Positions 33,020 to 45,292 of a stretch of 64,000 bases of DNA are shown here, piece by piece (position 1 is the first letter of the stretch; every line of letters starts with the position of its first letter). Location of the stretch: NCBI GenBank assembly GCA_963920575.1, contig OY986973.1:5187054-5251053 (forward strand), read 5' to 3'. The notes under the pieces are model-generated. The model made no database searches. It saw only the letters and a list, made by a program, of their open reading frames with translations, and was not told the DNA's origin. Origin of the DNA: Narthecium ossifragum (Eukaryota; Streptophyta; Magnoliopsida; Dioscoreales; Nartheciaceae). A program made the position numbers and the translations under genes.

Positions 33020-33345
33020 ATGTTATAATCTTAACCCATTAGTTTACTTACTATTATAATAATTATATATTTGATACACTTTACGTACAAGCATTTGAAT
33101 TAACACTATAATTAATTAAAATATTATAATCTTAACTCACTAACTTACCCATTATTATAATATTATATATTTTATTCATTTTACAATTCTTACCCTTATC
33201 CTAATCTTAACCCACTAACTTACCTCTGTTTTTGTTTTTTGAGCCCATCATGAAAAATGGATTAAGCTTATCCCCATTTTCTATCTCCACTTATCTACCT
33301 CTAACCCCCTTTAACCCTATTCCTCTTAACCCCGAACCAAATGAG
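33020..33345 (+). repeat. AT-rich MITE-like repeat, copy 2 of 3
   Basis: Matches 2452-2775 along its length (ATAATCTTAACCCA-type motifs, TACACTTTACGT, then CCCTTTAACCCTATTC), ending near CCCCGAACCAAATGAGG. Its inverted relative is at 18993-19350. Confidence 0.6.
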
Positions 33346-33679
33346 GCTGAGAGCTTGGTATCACTTAAGCCCGTGCTAAACTCAACTAACTTTATCGACA
33401 AACAAGTCTTTTTTATCCACATAACATAACTTGCCACATCATCAAAAGAATTTTAATTACAAACAAAATCAATTGATAAGAACCTTTTATTCAACCTCAA
33501 ATTAAGATTCATTGATATCAAAGTCTAGATGAAAAATTTGATCGCCGCGATTACCTCCTACCTCCACCACAACCACCACCTTCACCATCAATGACATCAC
33601 ATTCACCTTCATCACCATTATAATCACTGCTGGCCGGCCGTCTCCACCAACACAGGTTGATCAAAAAGAGACTATTGAG

Positions 33680-33780
33680 TAAAAGTTGTAGTGTATTTAG
33701 AACTAACCATTGCAATAATGGTAACAAAGAGAGTTTTAGTCTTTGCAAGAACTGTAACAAAGAGAGTTTTGTGTTTGCTC
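33680..33780 (+). repeat. Short dispersed repeat shared with 63058-63130
   Basis: AGTGTATTTAGAA and CCATTGCAATAAT, then AGAGAGTTTTAGTCTTTGC recur at 63058-63130. The AACAAAGAGAGTTTT part is doubled here. Function unknown. Confidence 0.6.
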
Positions 33781-33947
33781 TAATGGGAAAAAAAAACTAA
33801 GCCATGGTTATTCCACCTTTGGCCGCGAATCCTAGAATAACGAAGAACAAATTTAAATAAATGTCTCCAACTCTACGAGAGCTAATTCTACTAGTGTCAA
33901 TCGTAATCCAACACATCTTACCTATTCATGCAATCATATCTTTGTGA

Positions 33948-35500
33948 TTAATTGGTAGTCGGAGTTTCAGCTAGTGTTCCAATCCATGCTGGCGGCAACA
34001 TCCCAGTCTGCTCATGCACCGTCTTGAGCAATGGTGGCAACATCCGATAAACTCCAGCCACCTCCTTCATCGCAGAACCATCGCCCGCCTCTCCGCCGCC
34101 GTTGTTCCACACGCTTATCTTTGGCTGCAATCCTTTGATGCCATCGGCGTTGATCTGAGCTATATCCTGATACATTCTAGTGTTGATCATTAGGTAATCC
34201 CTCAAAGCAGCATAATTGCCACCTAGTACATCAAGCAATTTTCCCAAGTAGGCGCCCTGGGCTTCTGCAAGTGCTACCAACCCCTCGGCTTCCTTCTTCT
34301 TTGCATAGAGGTCCCCCTCAGCTTCTTGCTGGCGAGCGAACAAGGCGGCTGCTGCAGTTGCTCTTCGACCTTCAGCGGCCTTCTCCTGCTCGTAGAGCAT
34401 TGCTTCTGCTGCCTTCTGCTTCTTATAAAGCTCCCAATTTGCTTTTTGTACCTGTTGACCATATATAGAAATCCAATAATTATTATATATTAGCAGAACG
34501 ATGTAGTATGTATGATATAGTTAATTGAAACACCAGCATAGTTAGTAATATATCAGGTACATACGTTTATCTCATAGTCAACGACCGCCTTGCTAAGATG
34601 CTCGGCCTTGAGCTTCTCGATTTCCCGCAAGGCATTCCTCCTCTCGACCTCCATCTGGAGCTCGGCCTCTTTCAACGCCACGGCCTTGGTTGCCTCGACC
34701 TCGGCCACCTGAGCCTGTCGGGCCCATCCGGCCTTCTTCACGGCCAGCTCGCCATTTGCTTGCGCTACATCGGCTTCCCTCTTGTTTTCAAAGATCTTCA
34801 CCTCCGCCTTCACCTTGATCTCCTCCTTCTTCCCCTCCCCTTGTCTCTGCGTCGAGTATATCTTAGTCTCCGCATCGATCTTGGCGGCATTCTGCAGGGT
34901 TTGGCCATCTCTGTCCTTGGCTCCGGTATCCCCCTTCATCCTCGCCTCAGCAACATCCACCTTCGCTTGATTCACGGCCGCTTGCTGAGTCTTCTGACCC
35001 AAGTACGAGAAATACTCGTGGCCGGGAACATCCACCAGCTGTTTGACATTCGCATTGTAGATCAAGAGCCCAAACTGATTGAGCTCAAGCTGCACCTTCT
35101 TGAACACCTCCTCCTTGAAGGTCTTGCTGCCTTGGAAGATCTGTTCCATGGTCATGGACGCCGCGAGCACGCGAGTCTCCCCCTCGATCACCCCCTGGAC
35201 GAGCTCTTTCACATGGTGGGAGAGCTTGTCGTGGGGGGAGATTAGCCGCGCGTACTTGAGCAGGCTCTCGTGATCTTCGGCGCGCGGGCCTATGGTGAAG
35301 ACGGCTGGGAGGACGAAGAGGAGCTTCTCGGCGCTCATGGCCTGCACTTCGAAGGTGTAGTTGACGGGGGAGAGGTCGAAGGTGACGACCGACTGGCCAG
35401 GGAGGATCCATGCCTTCTTAGCGAGTTTGACGTCCTCCACTCCGTAGCCGGTGATGGCCAAGTACTCTGAAGCTCTTGCAACTCGGTAGTAGAAAACCAT
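33948..35500 (-). CDS. Flotillin-like protein, copy 1 (two exons)
   Basis: Exon 1 is 35500-34565 (312 codons). A 113-bp intron follows with GTATGT at its 5' border and CAG at its 3' border. Exon 2 is 34451-33948. The spliced protein is 479 residues, close to the usual 460-490 of plant flotillins. The start is placed at the second ATG of the frame ([18 protein letters not shown]) because family members begin within a few residues of this Y-x-V-A-x-x-S-E-Y-L motif. Residues about 5-180 form the SPFH/PHB domain that inserts into the inner leaflet. About 185-360 are Glu/Ala/Lys-rich coiled-coil repeats for oligomerisation. Plant flotillins mark sterol-rich plasma-membrane microdomains and clathrin-independent endocytosis. 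A TATA-like TATAAATATT lies at about 35660 and other TATA-like sites at about 35830, so the leader may hold an intron. It is 97.5% identical to copy 2 (12 differences by eye). Confidence 0.93.
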
Positions 35501-35962
35501 CTTCCAAAAGTTTTGATGTGAATCGAAGACAGAACTCTTGTTATATGCTACCACACATCAATCAACAGCGGAAGACTTAGATCAACGTACCTTGATTCGC
35601 TCCTGATATCGATCCTTTGAAGACGCTTTAGAAACCCTAGGTCTCACCCAATATTTATAGAGGATTGGTGCTAAGAGTCATTATCCATCCATAACTCTGC
35701 ATGTCTATCCTAATTGAACTAGAAATTGATCAAACAATTAATAGATGTCCAACTTGGACTCTAATTATATTCCTAATTCAACAATGTCAAAAATAGAAAC
35801 AGAAGATGCTATTTAATATTTATAGCCTATAATTTGAGGGGGAGGAGTCGTTACAACAAGAATATTTTTCTTCATGCTATTTATAGCCTATAATTTGCTT
35901 GGTTGTTTCTAATAAGAAGAGTTAAACTGCTGGGTGGTTTCTTGGATGTTTTCATACATTTG

Positions 35963-38079
35963 ATGATCCGTCAAGTCGCCACCCAAGCCGTCAGCCTCGG
36001 TAACTAAATTGAATCCTGGGAACTTCCGTATGTGGATTAGGGTTTCTTCAACAATACGAATCATACCATTACTCATTGGGATATCGTATTTTTCAGGTAT
36101 GATCGTTACTTCGGCACTTATAATATGGAAAGGGTTAATATGTGTCACTGGGAGCGAGTCCCCCGTTGTGGTGGTCCTTTCGGGGAGCATGGAGCCCTGC
36201 TTCAAGAGGGTGAGCATTCTTGTGAACTGCAATTTCCTGGGGGGAAGATTTTCTGAATTTTGCTACTATTCTGGGCAATTTGATGAAAATTTCTCAAAGG
36301 TTTTTTTTTTTAATTGCTTTCTTCATTATTAGTGCAATTAGCGCTTACAAAGGAATATGGTGTCTGTCTCAAAACATAGAATAAAACCTTCATATCCTGG
36401 ATTTCCTCTTGCATTTTGATCAAGAAAATGTTGTTGGATTTGGCCTTCAATGGACGCAAATTACTCGACCACCCAATCCGCATCTGCTGATAAATATCAG
36501 GCAGGCATATATGATTTTCTTATGTCTTCAAACTTATCAAGTTCACTTTGGATCATATATTGTAGATCTTGTATGATTTATCTACCAAGCAGAAGTACGT
36601 TATAATCCAGTAACTCGACTTGGAATGCTAAGCATAGGTTTTATCAGTGAGATCTGATACGATTGAAATCTGTCTTCTTCATTTGTTTAGGTCTCTTTAA
36701 ATTGAGAGATGAGATCTATTATGAAAAACTAAGCCTGTGATAAACATCTCTTAAAAAGATGATGATGGGACTTATCTTTAGACCTTAAAATTAATGTTAG
36801 AGATCTCTCTGGACAATTAAATCGGAGGCAAAAAATTTATTAAGATGGTTGAGACATCTTAAACTGAGATCTAAGTTAAACGCCATAATCTTCTCTCCTG
36901 AAAAATTTCAAGTAGTTTTAGATTGTTTTGTAGATTGGCATTACATCGATTGAATGAAGTCAACAAAAGTGATCACATTTTGAAAAAGCAAATAACCAAG
37001 GAGAAAGTGATGAAATGTCCTTATGTATAATGTTGGTGAATGTAACAATGAATGGAAAAGCTTTTGCACTCATCTTAAGTCTAAGGTCTCCTTACATATA
37101 GGAGACAAGGTCTCACTACACCACTAGAATCCAAATCACCTAATAGACAAGTGGTAGGGTCTAGCTACAACCCAGTCTACCAAGGATGTGCAATAATATG
37201 AGAAGATCTAACTTAGAGAGAAAACAATCACCACAACCGTCAAACACAAGCATATACGTGGTTCACCCACTAACCGGCTACATCCACGGGCACGGAGACA
37301 CTCTCATCCACTATCAAAGATCTAAGTAGGGATTACAAGGTTTGTAGAGATTATACCAATCTCATGAGAATACAAGGCAACCTTCTCTAACTCCACCTCC
37401 TTGATGTAATACCAAGCTCTTCCCTTGTGAGAACACCACCTTTGAAGAACTTGAGAAGACCGCTCCAAATCACCTTGGAGTACTTGATAGATGAAGAAGA
37501 CCAAGAGAGTTGGAAACCCCAAACCCTCTCTAACATTCACCTCTCTTCTCTAACACACCACCCCTCTCCCTAACACCCAAAGGAGACAATAAAAGGCTTA
37601 GATAGTTTTCAGCATTTCCAAAATGCCCCCACTTACAAAACTGGTCAAGTGAACCCAAGCCATCTAACTCAACCCAATTGATGAGTTTGATATCACACAA
37701 AACCCAACATTACATGTGATGTGTAATGCGTAAAATTTTTGCATTCTATCAGAGAAGTATAATGCTCTCATGTATGCCCAATATTCCACAAAGGTTATCG
37801 CTTGGATATGCTTTATGTGATTCTGTAAAATGCATACATGCTTGCATGTGCCCCATTTTCTCCTAAGCATATCAGTTGGATATGCACTCTATGGTGTTTA
37901 TATAGACATTTATGAATGTGTAAGCAATCAATTGGTTCCCTCCTGTATTTTTTTGGCTCTCAGTTTAACACCATCTTTTATTGAAAGCCCATAGTGTTTT
38001 TATGTAGGGAGATATTCTGTTGCTACACATGAGCAAGAATCCTATTCGCACTGGTGAAATAATTGTATTTAATGTTGAT
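35963..38079 (+). pseudogene. SEC11 signal peptidase catalytic subunit fragment
   Basis: Three exon-like pieces in correct order and phase: the end of an exon reading [11 protein letters not shown] to 35999 (donor GTAACT), 36097-36209 ([13 protein letters not shown], then [15 protein letters not shown]), and 38008-38079 (GDILLLHMSKNPIRTGEI, then IVFNVD). These match the ER signal peptidase subunit SEC11, including the catalytic Ser in SGSMEP. The N-terminal exon start and all sequence after NVD, with the catalytic His and Asp, are missing. The usual G after EP is C ([10 protein letters not shown]). The last exon would need a GC donor (GCAAGT). The fragment begins exactly where homology between the two flotillin loci ends. 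It is transcribed divergently from flotillin 1 and is probably a relic. Confidence 0.75.
37180..37709 (-). mobile_element. Probable Copia LTR remnant in the SEC11 intron
   Basis: Antisense sequence TACGTGGTTCACCCACTAAC followed by GGCTACATCCACGGGCA is a common signature near the promoter of plant Copia LTRs. The right border AACCCAACA (37701-37709) would be the LTR start TGTTGGGTT on the minus strand. The left border was not resolved; a TTACA at 37710-37714 has a candidate partner near 36932. Confidence 0.45.
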
Positions 38080-38099
38080 GCAAGTATTATTCTTCCATG

Positions 38100-38588
38100 T
38101 GATAGGAACCTAGTAGTGGGTCGAGCCAGAGGGCCGAGCCACGTTATGAGTAGTTTGGCGTCACATCGTAGGATAAGTCAGTCATTGGGGTCATATTTGT
38201 ATGAGTCAATTTGGAGTTGTGATTGAGTCAAGAGTAGTTATGATTGATTCATGTTGGGTGTGAGCCCGAGTCAGTTGTTACTCGGGCTGGATATGAGCCA
38301 TTCGTTAGACGGCTACACATCCAACGACTATGATGTTATCTAGGTATTTGAGAGTCCTAGGGTTTCTATATGCCTCTCAGGCAAGAGTCTGTAGTTTGGG
38401 AAATTCAGAGAATTAGTAAAACTATTGAGAGGTTCTTCCAGCCATCAAGTGAAAATAGGGGTTTATCTAGCCATTAATTGGATACAAGGGGCATCCTCGG
38501 CCATCAATCAAGAATTATCATCATCTTCTCTATTTTTCTTCCACCATCCACGACCCGGTGAGATATCCTTAGATCCAGGATCTCATCA
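38100..38588. mobile_element. Solo LTR, 489 bp
   Basis: Starts TGATAGGAACC, ends GATCTCATCA, and is flanked by a perfect 5-bp TSD CCATG (38095-38099 and 38589-38593). No internal sequence. It inserted just after the last SEC11-like exon. The family was not identified. Confidence 0.8.
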
Positions 38589-39479
38589 CCATGCTTGCTG
38601 CACGACAATACAAAAAGACCATGTTTGGGTTATATAAAATAGATCTTTGATTTTTTTTTTTCTATCTGTTTTACTGTTGTTTGCGGTGTAGATTTTTGAA
38701 AACTTTCTATGAGTAGCATAGGGTGAGATTTCAAGGTCTCACTCTTATGTAATTTCATGATTTTTCTTTTGGCTACGGAGTGCAGAAGTTTATTAGTTAT
38801 CAATAGCATATTGATGTTAAGAAATGATGTCAAAGTTCTGATTGTGCTATTAATTTTGCCTCTGTATTTCTTAAGGCTTTGACGACATCAATAGTACTTC
38901 TACAAACAATGTAAGAAAAAGGGAAGGAAGCAATTTGGTGTGTTGTATATAGACCAGATTGCTTGGTTCAATTTGTATGTTTGATATGTAATTCTCTTTC
39001 TTCCATAGTTCCATTGGATATTTCAACCACTAGCAGCTGGATATGGAGTGTTTTTTTCGCATTAATTGTTCTTCATGTAACATTGGTGCTTTGAATGCTG
39101 CAAATTTATAGCTTTGAATTGTTATAGATTGTTTCTAATACATCTAGATAAGCATCCAATTTAGAAGGAAAAATAAGATTGCAGTGGCCTTGGTTTGGTA
39201 GAGCTTGGGGTATGTGGAATGGTTAGAAGATAGGAAAGAAACACACTCATGGTTATGCGAGGTGACAGTAGGCTGAAAATGTGTATATGTATGGTAACTG
39301 TCAGACCCTTAAGACTTGGCATGGGGGCGGCACGCGATGGCACCAAGTATCTGTGCTCACTGCCAAAGCACGTGCAGACCAAAGGCATGCACAAGTGCAA
39401 ACTTGGCGGCTGCACGGAGGACTCGACACTTGGTGTGATGCGACAAGTTCTCAAACCATGGTGCGGAGCATGGCGCGAT

Positions 39480-41180
39480 TGACACGCTTTGAAAAGTGTC
39501 GTAGCCTTAACAAGTACGTCAAAATTATAAATTTATAATCCGAATCACTAACTAAGTACTTTATGGGTAGATAGTAGTGAGTCCGGGTCGGTCCACAGGG
39601 AAAACAGGATTAAGTCTAATTACCGCGCATAGTTCTAAATCAAAAGTTAAGGAAGATGGATGATAGTTGGTCTTTGAACTACTTTTAACTCGAATTAAAC
39701 TAAATCGAGAGAATAACAATAGGAGAAAAAGCTAGGAAGTTCTAATCCATAATTGAGGGCTATCTAGGCAGTCCTACGACAAGAGCAATTCAATAAATTC
39801 AAGATGGTTTTCTAAGGTTGACAGAAGATCGGCTAGGTCCCCTATCACTCAACATGGATTCATTAGAAGCCTACGTCGGAATGATGATCAAATCAGCGGA
39901 TAATTGATATGAGAATAATCAAAGTGATTCTAGCACTTTGAGATCGCCTAATCAATAAAGATAGAGAACGAATTGTAGGTTACAATCATAGGTCTTAATG
40001 GTTCTAGCATTAAGGTAGTGGTTCTAGCACTCCTACAATCATAATCTAGGGTTTAGAATCCAATCCAAAGATCTAACATGGTTCTAGCATGAAAGCATCT
40101 TGAATAAGTCCTAATCCTAGCCTCTAACATGCAATGCTCAAAACCAGCGATCGTAATCTCAGCATAACTTTCACATCCGAACTCGAAACAAGGTGATTCA
40201 AGATTCGGTAGAAAGCTAAGACAGAGATCTACGACTTTTGTGTTTTGAGTTTTCACAAAATCTGGTTATAAACCCACGGAAAAACCGAGACAAGACAGAC
40301 CAAAATTAGGGCACAAAGAACAAACAATTCATTCACTAAAAGAAATATTACCAATAGATATAAACTCTGAAATCAATCCATTAAACCATCATAAAGTACA
40401 TGCTCAGATTCATAGGAAAAACTTAGATAAAGTCCCTATTACATCATAGAATTTTCTAGACTAAAGATTTAGCTACTCATCTTGAAGAGACGATCCATCG
40501 GAGAAGGTTGATGACGCGCTCCCGCCATGGATCTATCTTCCAGACCTAACCCTAATTTTTATTGAGGAAGAGGAGCCAAGGAAACACCCAGGAGGAGAGG
40601 AAAATTCGTCTATGGGTGGCTGCAAAAATTCCTCTCACAACATCTATTTATAGGCCTTAATCAAACCATAACTCGGATTAGATCCAAACCCTTTATTTTT
40701 CCCGCATCACCAAAAGGGATCGATCTCCATTTGGAAGCAGATCGATCTCCTTCTTCCGTGAACTCAGAATCTGGGTTATGCCCGACCCAGATCGATCTGC
40801 TTTGGTAAGCGGATCGATCTGGTTTTTTCGTAACTGCTTCTTCTGCACCTCTGTACTAAAAATAGCATATCTTCCTCTAGAAAACTCCAGATCACGAACC
40901 GTAAAAAGTTTTGGAATCGAGACTTCAAGAGCTTTCCAATTATATATAGTACATCATCTGGTTCTTCTTAAGCAGGTATAGTTTAATCTTCAAAGATGGC
41001 CCACCTTTGCTCCTTTGACTTCGCAGGTTCTTTATTTGTTCGTTTTAGCACCAAACTTGATCTAATCTTCGCTGAGGGTCCTTAAGCCTGAAATGGGGAA
41101 AAGACAATCAAAATAGCATTCCTTAGAGGCTAACAGGACCTAGTTAAAGGGGCGATTTGTGCACTTTTCACGCGTTATCA
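39480..41180 (-). mobile_element. Athila/Tat-like solo LTR 1, nested
   Basis: 1701 bp with perfect TSD GCGAT (39475-39479 and 41181-41185); the empty site is intact in unit 2 near 47620. On the minus strand it starts TGATAACGCGTGAAAAGTGC and ends AAAGCGTGTCA. Orientation is set by its relative at 51777-53760, which still has a primer site, and by a minus-strand TATA box (TATAAATAG, about 40650). Four AGATCGATCT or near-identical palindromes lie at 40716-40835, just upstream of the TATA box. Confidence 0.88.
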
Positions 41181-41327
41181 GCGATGCGAGCAAGCTGTTG
41201 GCATGGGGTCAACAACCTTCTTCCAAGACATGGTGCAGGGTCAAGTGGCTACGGCATGAAAGGTTGATGGCTCGGGACAATTTGGCATTCGGACGCGTGG
41301 CAAGCGAAGAACCAAGCAAAAGACCTG

Positions 41328-42998
41328 TGATGCGCCTTGAAATGCGTCGTTAAGTATATCAAAGGCGGACAAAACAATTTACCGGACTACTACTTAACTA
41401 CAACGTAGTTAATGGGAGTACGGGTCGAAACTTCAAGGAATTGGATGGTTGAATTACAATTGCAATATAATCTCTACAATAGTTGGAAACAATTGGATTG
41501 ATTATTTGAGTTTTCTAACTAAAATATTCTAAAACAACTAAGGAGGAAATTTATCAAGGAAGAAGTCATAGGGAATTCCAATCCGAATTAGGGTCTAAAT
41601 ATTATCTCTATGAATCAAGATGAATGACACTCGAGGGATTGTCTAAATTGGAGATCGACGAGCGTAGGATTAGTATCGCTCGCCGCTAATGAGACGTCGG
41701 GTTAAGATCATCTCATCGCGTGCATAACAAGGTAAAGATCCATGATCGAGGCTCTAATTCGATCATAGCTCAATGATCGCCGGACTAAGATCATATCATT
41801 GGCAAAGGATCAAGGCTTTGTATGGATAAGGTCTTGGATTGAGATGGGTTTAATACCTCAATCCCATCCCTCATTTAAGTCAAGAATGGTGGGTAGGACA
41901 GCTTTGGCTTGGGGTGGTTCTAGCACCTCAAGATCCTATCCCTAGATCAAGGATTCATCCCCTAGAGGTGGCTATGGTTCTAGCATAGCCTCTTCTTTGA
42001 GGAATTAAATCAAACATCTAGTAAGCATCATCTTTACCTCAAGCAATTACATGCAAAACGAGGTATTCAACCATTCAATAATGGAATTCATTAAAGAAAT
42101 ATAGAATTACATGAGAATTCATACAAAAATCATCTCACAAGAGTCATTACATCAAGAATCAAAAGTGAAATCTAAGAGAAAGCCCTAAGACATCATGAAA
42201 TTCCCAAGGAGAAGGGATTTAGCTACTCATCTTGGGTAGGAGATCCATGGAGGAGGAGGATTTACCCATCTTCACTATCAAAATCCATCCCTTGATGCCC
42301 TCAATCTCTCTCTCACTCTAAGGGGGAAGAAGGCTGGAGAAAGGAGGGAAAAAGATTGGAGAAAAAGTTCCAAAAATAAGAGCCAAAACCCCTATTTATA
42401 GGCCCCAAGTCGTGGACCCTCGGATAAGATCAGAACCGTCCATTTTTACCCGTCAGGCGGTCTTGGGTCGATCCGAAATAGGTTTGAATCGATCCAAGAT
42501 GTCAAAATTTGGGTTTCTAACGGCTTGGATCGATCCAATATGAGTTTGGATAGATCCAATGTGTAATAGAGAGTTATGGCTCGATCCAGACTGGTTCGGA
42601 TCGATCCAATATGAGTTTGGATCGATCCGATGTGTAAAACTGCAAAATTGGTCCCTAGAAAGGGTTTTGGATCGATCCAGACTGGTTTGGATAGATTCAA
42701 ATATTCTGGATCCTTCCAGACTAGGTCTGGATCAAGTCTGGATCAATCCAGACTGGGTCTGGATCAATTCTGGATCCATCCAGACTGGGTTTAATCTGGA
42801 ATCAATTCAGACTTGGTCTGGTTCAATCCGAATATGGCAGATTTTGTGCAATTTATGTCTTTTAAGCCCGGAATTGATGCAACTCTTTTTGGAAACTCTT
42901 GTACCTGAAATAACATGAAAAGATATTAAAAATGCATTGCTTGAGAGCTAACAAAGCCAAGTTAAATGGGTGAATTATGCATATTTTGTGACTCATCA
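41328..42998 (-). mobile_element. Athila/Tat-like solo LTR 2, nested
   Basis: 1671 bp with perfect TSD ACCTG (41323-41327 and 42999-43003); unit 2 retains the uninterrupted site near 47765. Minus-strand start TGATGAGTCACAAAATATGC, end GAAATGCGTCGT relatives then GGCGCATCA. The minus-strand TATA box is at about 42392-42402. Between about 42470 and 42690 there are four perfect GGATCGATCC palindromes and several one-mismatch versions, upstream of the TATA box. Confidence 0.88.
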
Positions 42999-43811
42999 AC
43001 CTGAAACATTGCATATGACTCGCCCCTGGCACGACGGTGTGGCACAGACGTGCGGGGCGCGTCACCAAAGGACGTAGCTAGGCACGTGCGTGGAGCGGCA
43101 GCCATTACTTGGCGCGCAAGAAAGGGCCGCGTGACACAGTCCGAGTGGAACTAGGGACTTGGTGAGCGTGGGACATTGCTTGGCGCTCAAGGAAGTGTGT
43201 GTGTGAGGTGATTTGCGGAGTCTGACTCCGTCAAGGACTTGGTGCGCATCATGACTCTTAACTAGGCAAGAAATGAAGCATTAGTGGGACTCTAGCCAAG
43301 TGGAGCACGTTCATTGGCGGAGTTCGAGTTGGGGAAGGATCAAGCCAAGTTAAGCCATGCAACAAGAGTTCAAGTGAGATTTGGACTGCGGCAACCAATC
43401 GGAAGAAGGCATCGAAGGTAAGATCAAGCCTAGGTGGAACTGAACTCTAGGATCTTGAAGGCAGCAAGACTCTTAGTCATACATGACTTCAAGAGGGGTC
43501 AAGACACAAGGACTTAGAGTAGGACCTTTATAAGCTCGCCTATATAAGGATGAGCATGGGGCAGGGCTTGGCACTAGAAATTTTGGGGATTTTTGGGTTC
43601 TATGTCCTTGAGTGAGGCAAACCTGTTTGCGAGAGAAAAGAGAGAAGGGCGTGGTTTGTTGTTCATCAAGGTCTTGTGCCCAGGGGGGTTGTAAAATGCC
43701 TTGACTTTCCCTTGTACCGCTTCTTTCTTGAGTAAAGGTTTGGGCGTGCTTTGCTCCTTAGCCTTAAATGTTTGCACTTGTGTTGGAGGGCTGATTAAGA
43801 GGCGTTCTTAG

Positions 43812-44369
43812 TGTTAGAATATGACTCAAATTATGAGTCTCTAATTAGAGTTCAATTTAATTGGACTATTGATCAGTTCATGTAAAGATAGAGTCGAATT
43901 AAACTTGAACTTATGAATCTCTCTCCTGTACCTTGTACATATAGGTTATAAAAGGGTGAGTGAATTTGTACGGGATTGAGGGTAAATAGGCTATGTACGG
44001 CTGAGAGAAGAGAAGTTGAAGAGAAAGAGAGAAAGAAAGAAACCGAGAGAGAGAGAAAGAGACAAGGGAAGAGAAGAGAGAGAAAAAGAAGAGAGAAAAG
44101 AGGGTTCTGGTGAGAGAAGGCTTGGTGATAGATCAACCAAGCATCCCTGTAATCTTCTTGATCTTAGTGGATTTCTCTGATGTGCTCTCCCCGTGGACGT
44201 ATGAGAATCTATCTCCGAACCACGTAAATCTCTGTGTCTCCCACTTTTCTTTTGTTTTTCTATTATCTTGCATCTTTTGGTTTGGTTCTCTGCGCTTGTG
44301 TGTTCGACATCGATTTAGGGCTTGTAAACATCGATCAAAGATCGAGGATCCGACGCTTCCGCGCCAACA
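43812..44369 (+). repeat. 5' LTR of the TNT1-like element
   Basis: Begins TGTTAGAATATGACTC and ends CGCCAACA. It contains TATAAAAGGG (about 43949) and a purine-rich GAGA block in the transcribed leader. Confidence 0.93.
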
Positions 44370-44414
44370 AGTGGTATCAAAGCCTCAGGTTTTAGGGTTT
44401 GACAAGTCGCAACG

Positions 44415-45292
44415 ATGTCGAAGTTTGAGGTGGAGAAGTTCGATGGCAAGATGAACTTTGGGTTATGGCAAAAGAGGGTGAAGGCGATTCTGGTGCAGCA
44501 TGATCTTCACAAGACTCTTTTGGGAAAGGAAGGAAAGCCTGAAACTGTGAAAGAAGAAGATTGGGCAGAGAAAGATCTGAAGGCATTAAGTTTGATAATG
44601 CTATTTCTGTCCGATGAAGTGATGTACAATGTTCTTGATGAAGAGACAACCATGGGCTTATGGAAGAGGTTAGAGAACTTGCACATGTCAAAGTCTTTCA
44701 CTAACAAGTTATATCTGAAGAAGCAACTTTACAGCCTTCGTATGGTAGAAGATGGAAGTCTTTTGAAGCACCTCAATGAGTTCAACAAGTTGATCACAGA
44801 TTTGATCAGAATGGATGTGAAGATCGATGATGAAGACAAGGCAGTTATTTTTCTTTCATCTCTTCCAGAATCCTATGACCACTTGGTGACAACCATCTTA
44901 TATGGGAAAGATACAGTGAAGATGGAGGAGGTCACGAGCACTTTACTATCACATGAGATGAGGCGAAAGCCTAGATACTCAGAAGGTGAAGGTTTGGTGG
45001 CAAGACAAGCAGGTCAAGAAAGAGGAAGGTTCGAGGGTCGAGATGGAAAGAAAGGAAAAGATCGATCAAAGTCCAAGGTCAGAAAGTCTCAGTGCAGATG
45101 GTGCAAAGAAGATGGTTACTGGATGAAAGATTGCAAGAAGTTTGCTGACTACCAAATGAAGGGCAAGGATGCTGTGGCAAGTGTGGTTTCTGGTACAGAA
45201 GAGGATGGAGATCTTCTTACAGTCTCATCAGGTACGAAGCACTCAGATAGTTGGATTCTTGATTCTGGTAGTTCCTATCATATGTGCCGCAT
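44415..45292 (+). pseudogene. TNT1-like gag and start of protease
   Basis: From the ATG at 44415 the frame reads FDGKMNFGLWQKRVKAIL, LWKRLENLHMSKSFTNKLYL, and LSSLPESYDHLV, the conserved blocks of TNT1/Tork gag (UBN2 family). A zinc-knuckle-like C-R-W-C-x4-Y-W-x3-C at about residues 233-245 has the usual His replaced by Tyr. It ends in the protease motif SWILDSGSSYHMC at about 45253-45290, where a single-base frameshift interrupts it. Gag forms the virus-like particle and packages RNA. Because gag is long and nearly intact, the element may supply Gag, but it cannot supply the enzymes. Confidence 0.85.

Noticed and set aside
34598..35245. 215-residue + strand frame opposite flotillin 1, also present opposite copy 2
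   Set aside because: It is the antisense of the Glu/Ala/Lys-rich coiled coil. Its presence in both copies only reflects the gene duplication.
39161..39538. Coding frames shared by 39.2-39.5 kb and 47.3-47.8 kb
   Set aside because: They are shared because the segment is duplicated. The sequence is LTR with matching TSDs and gives no recognisable protein.
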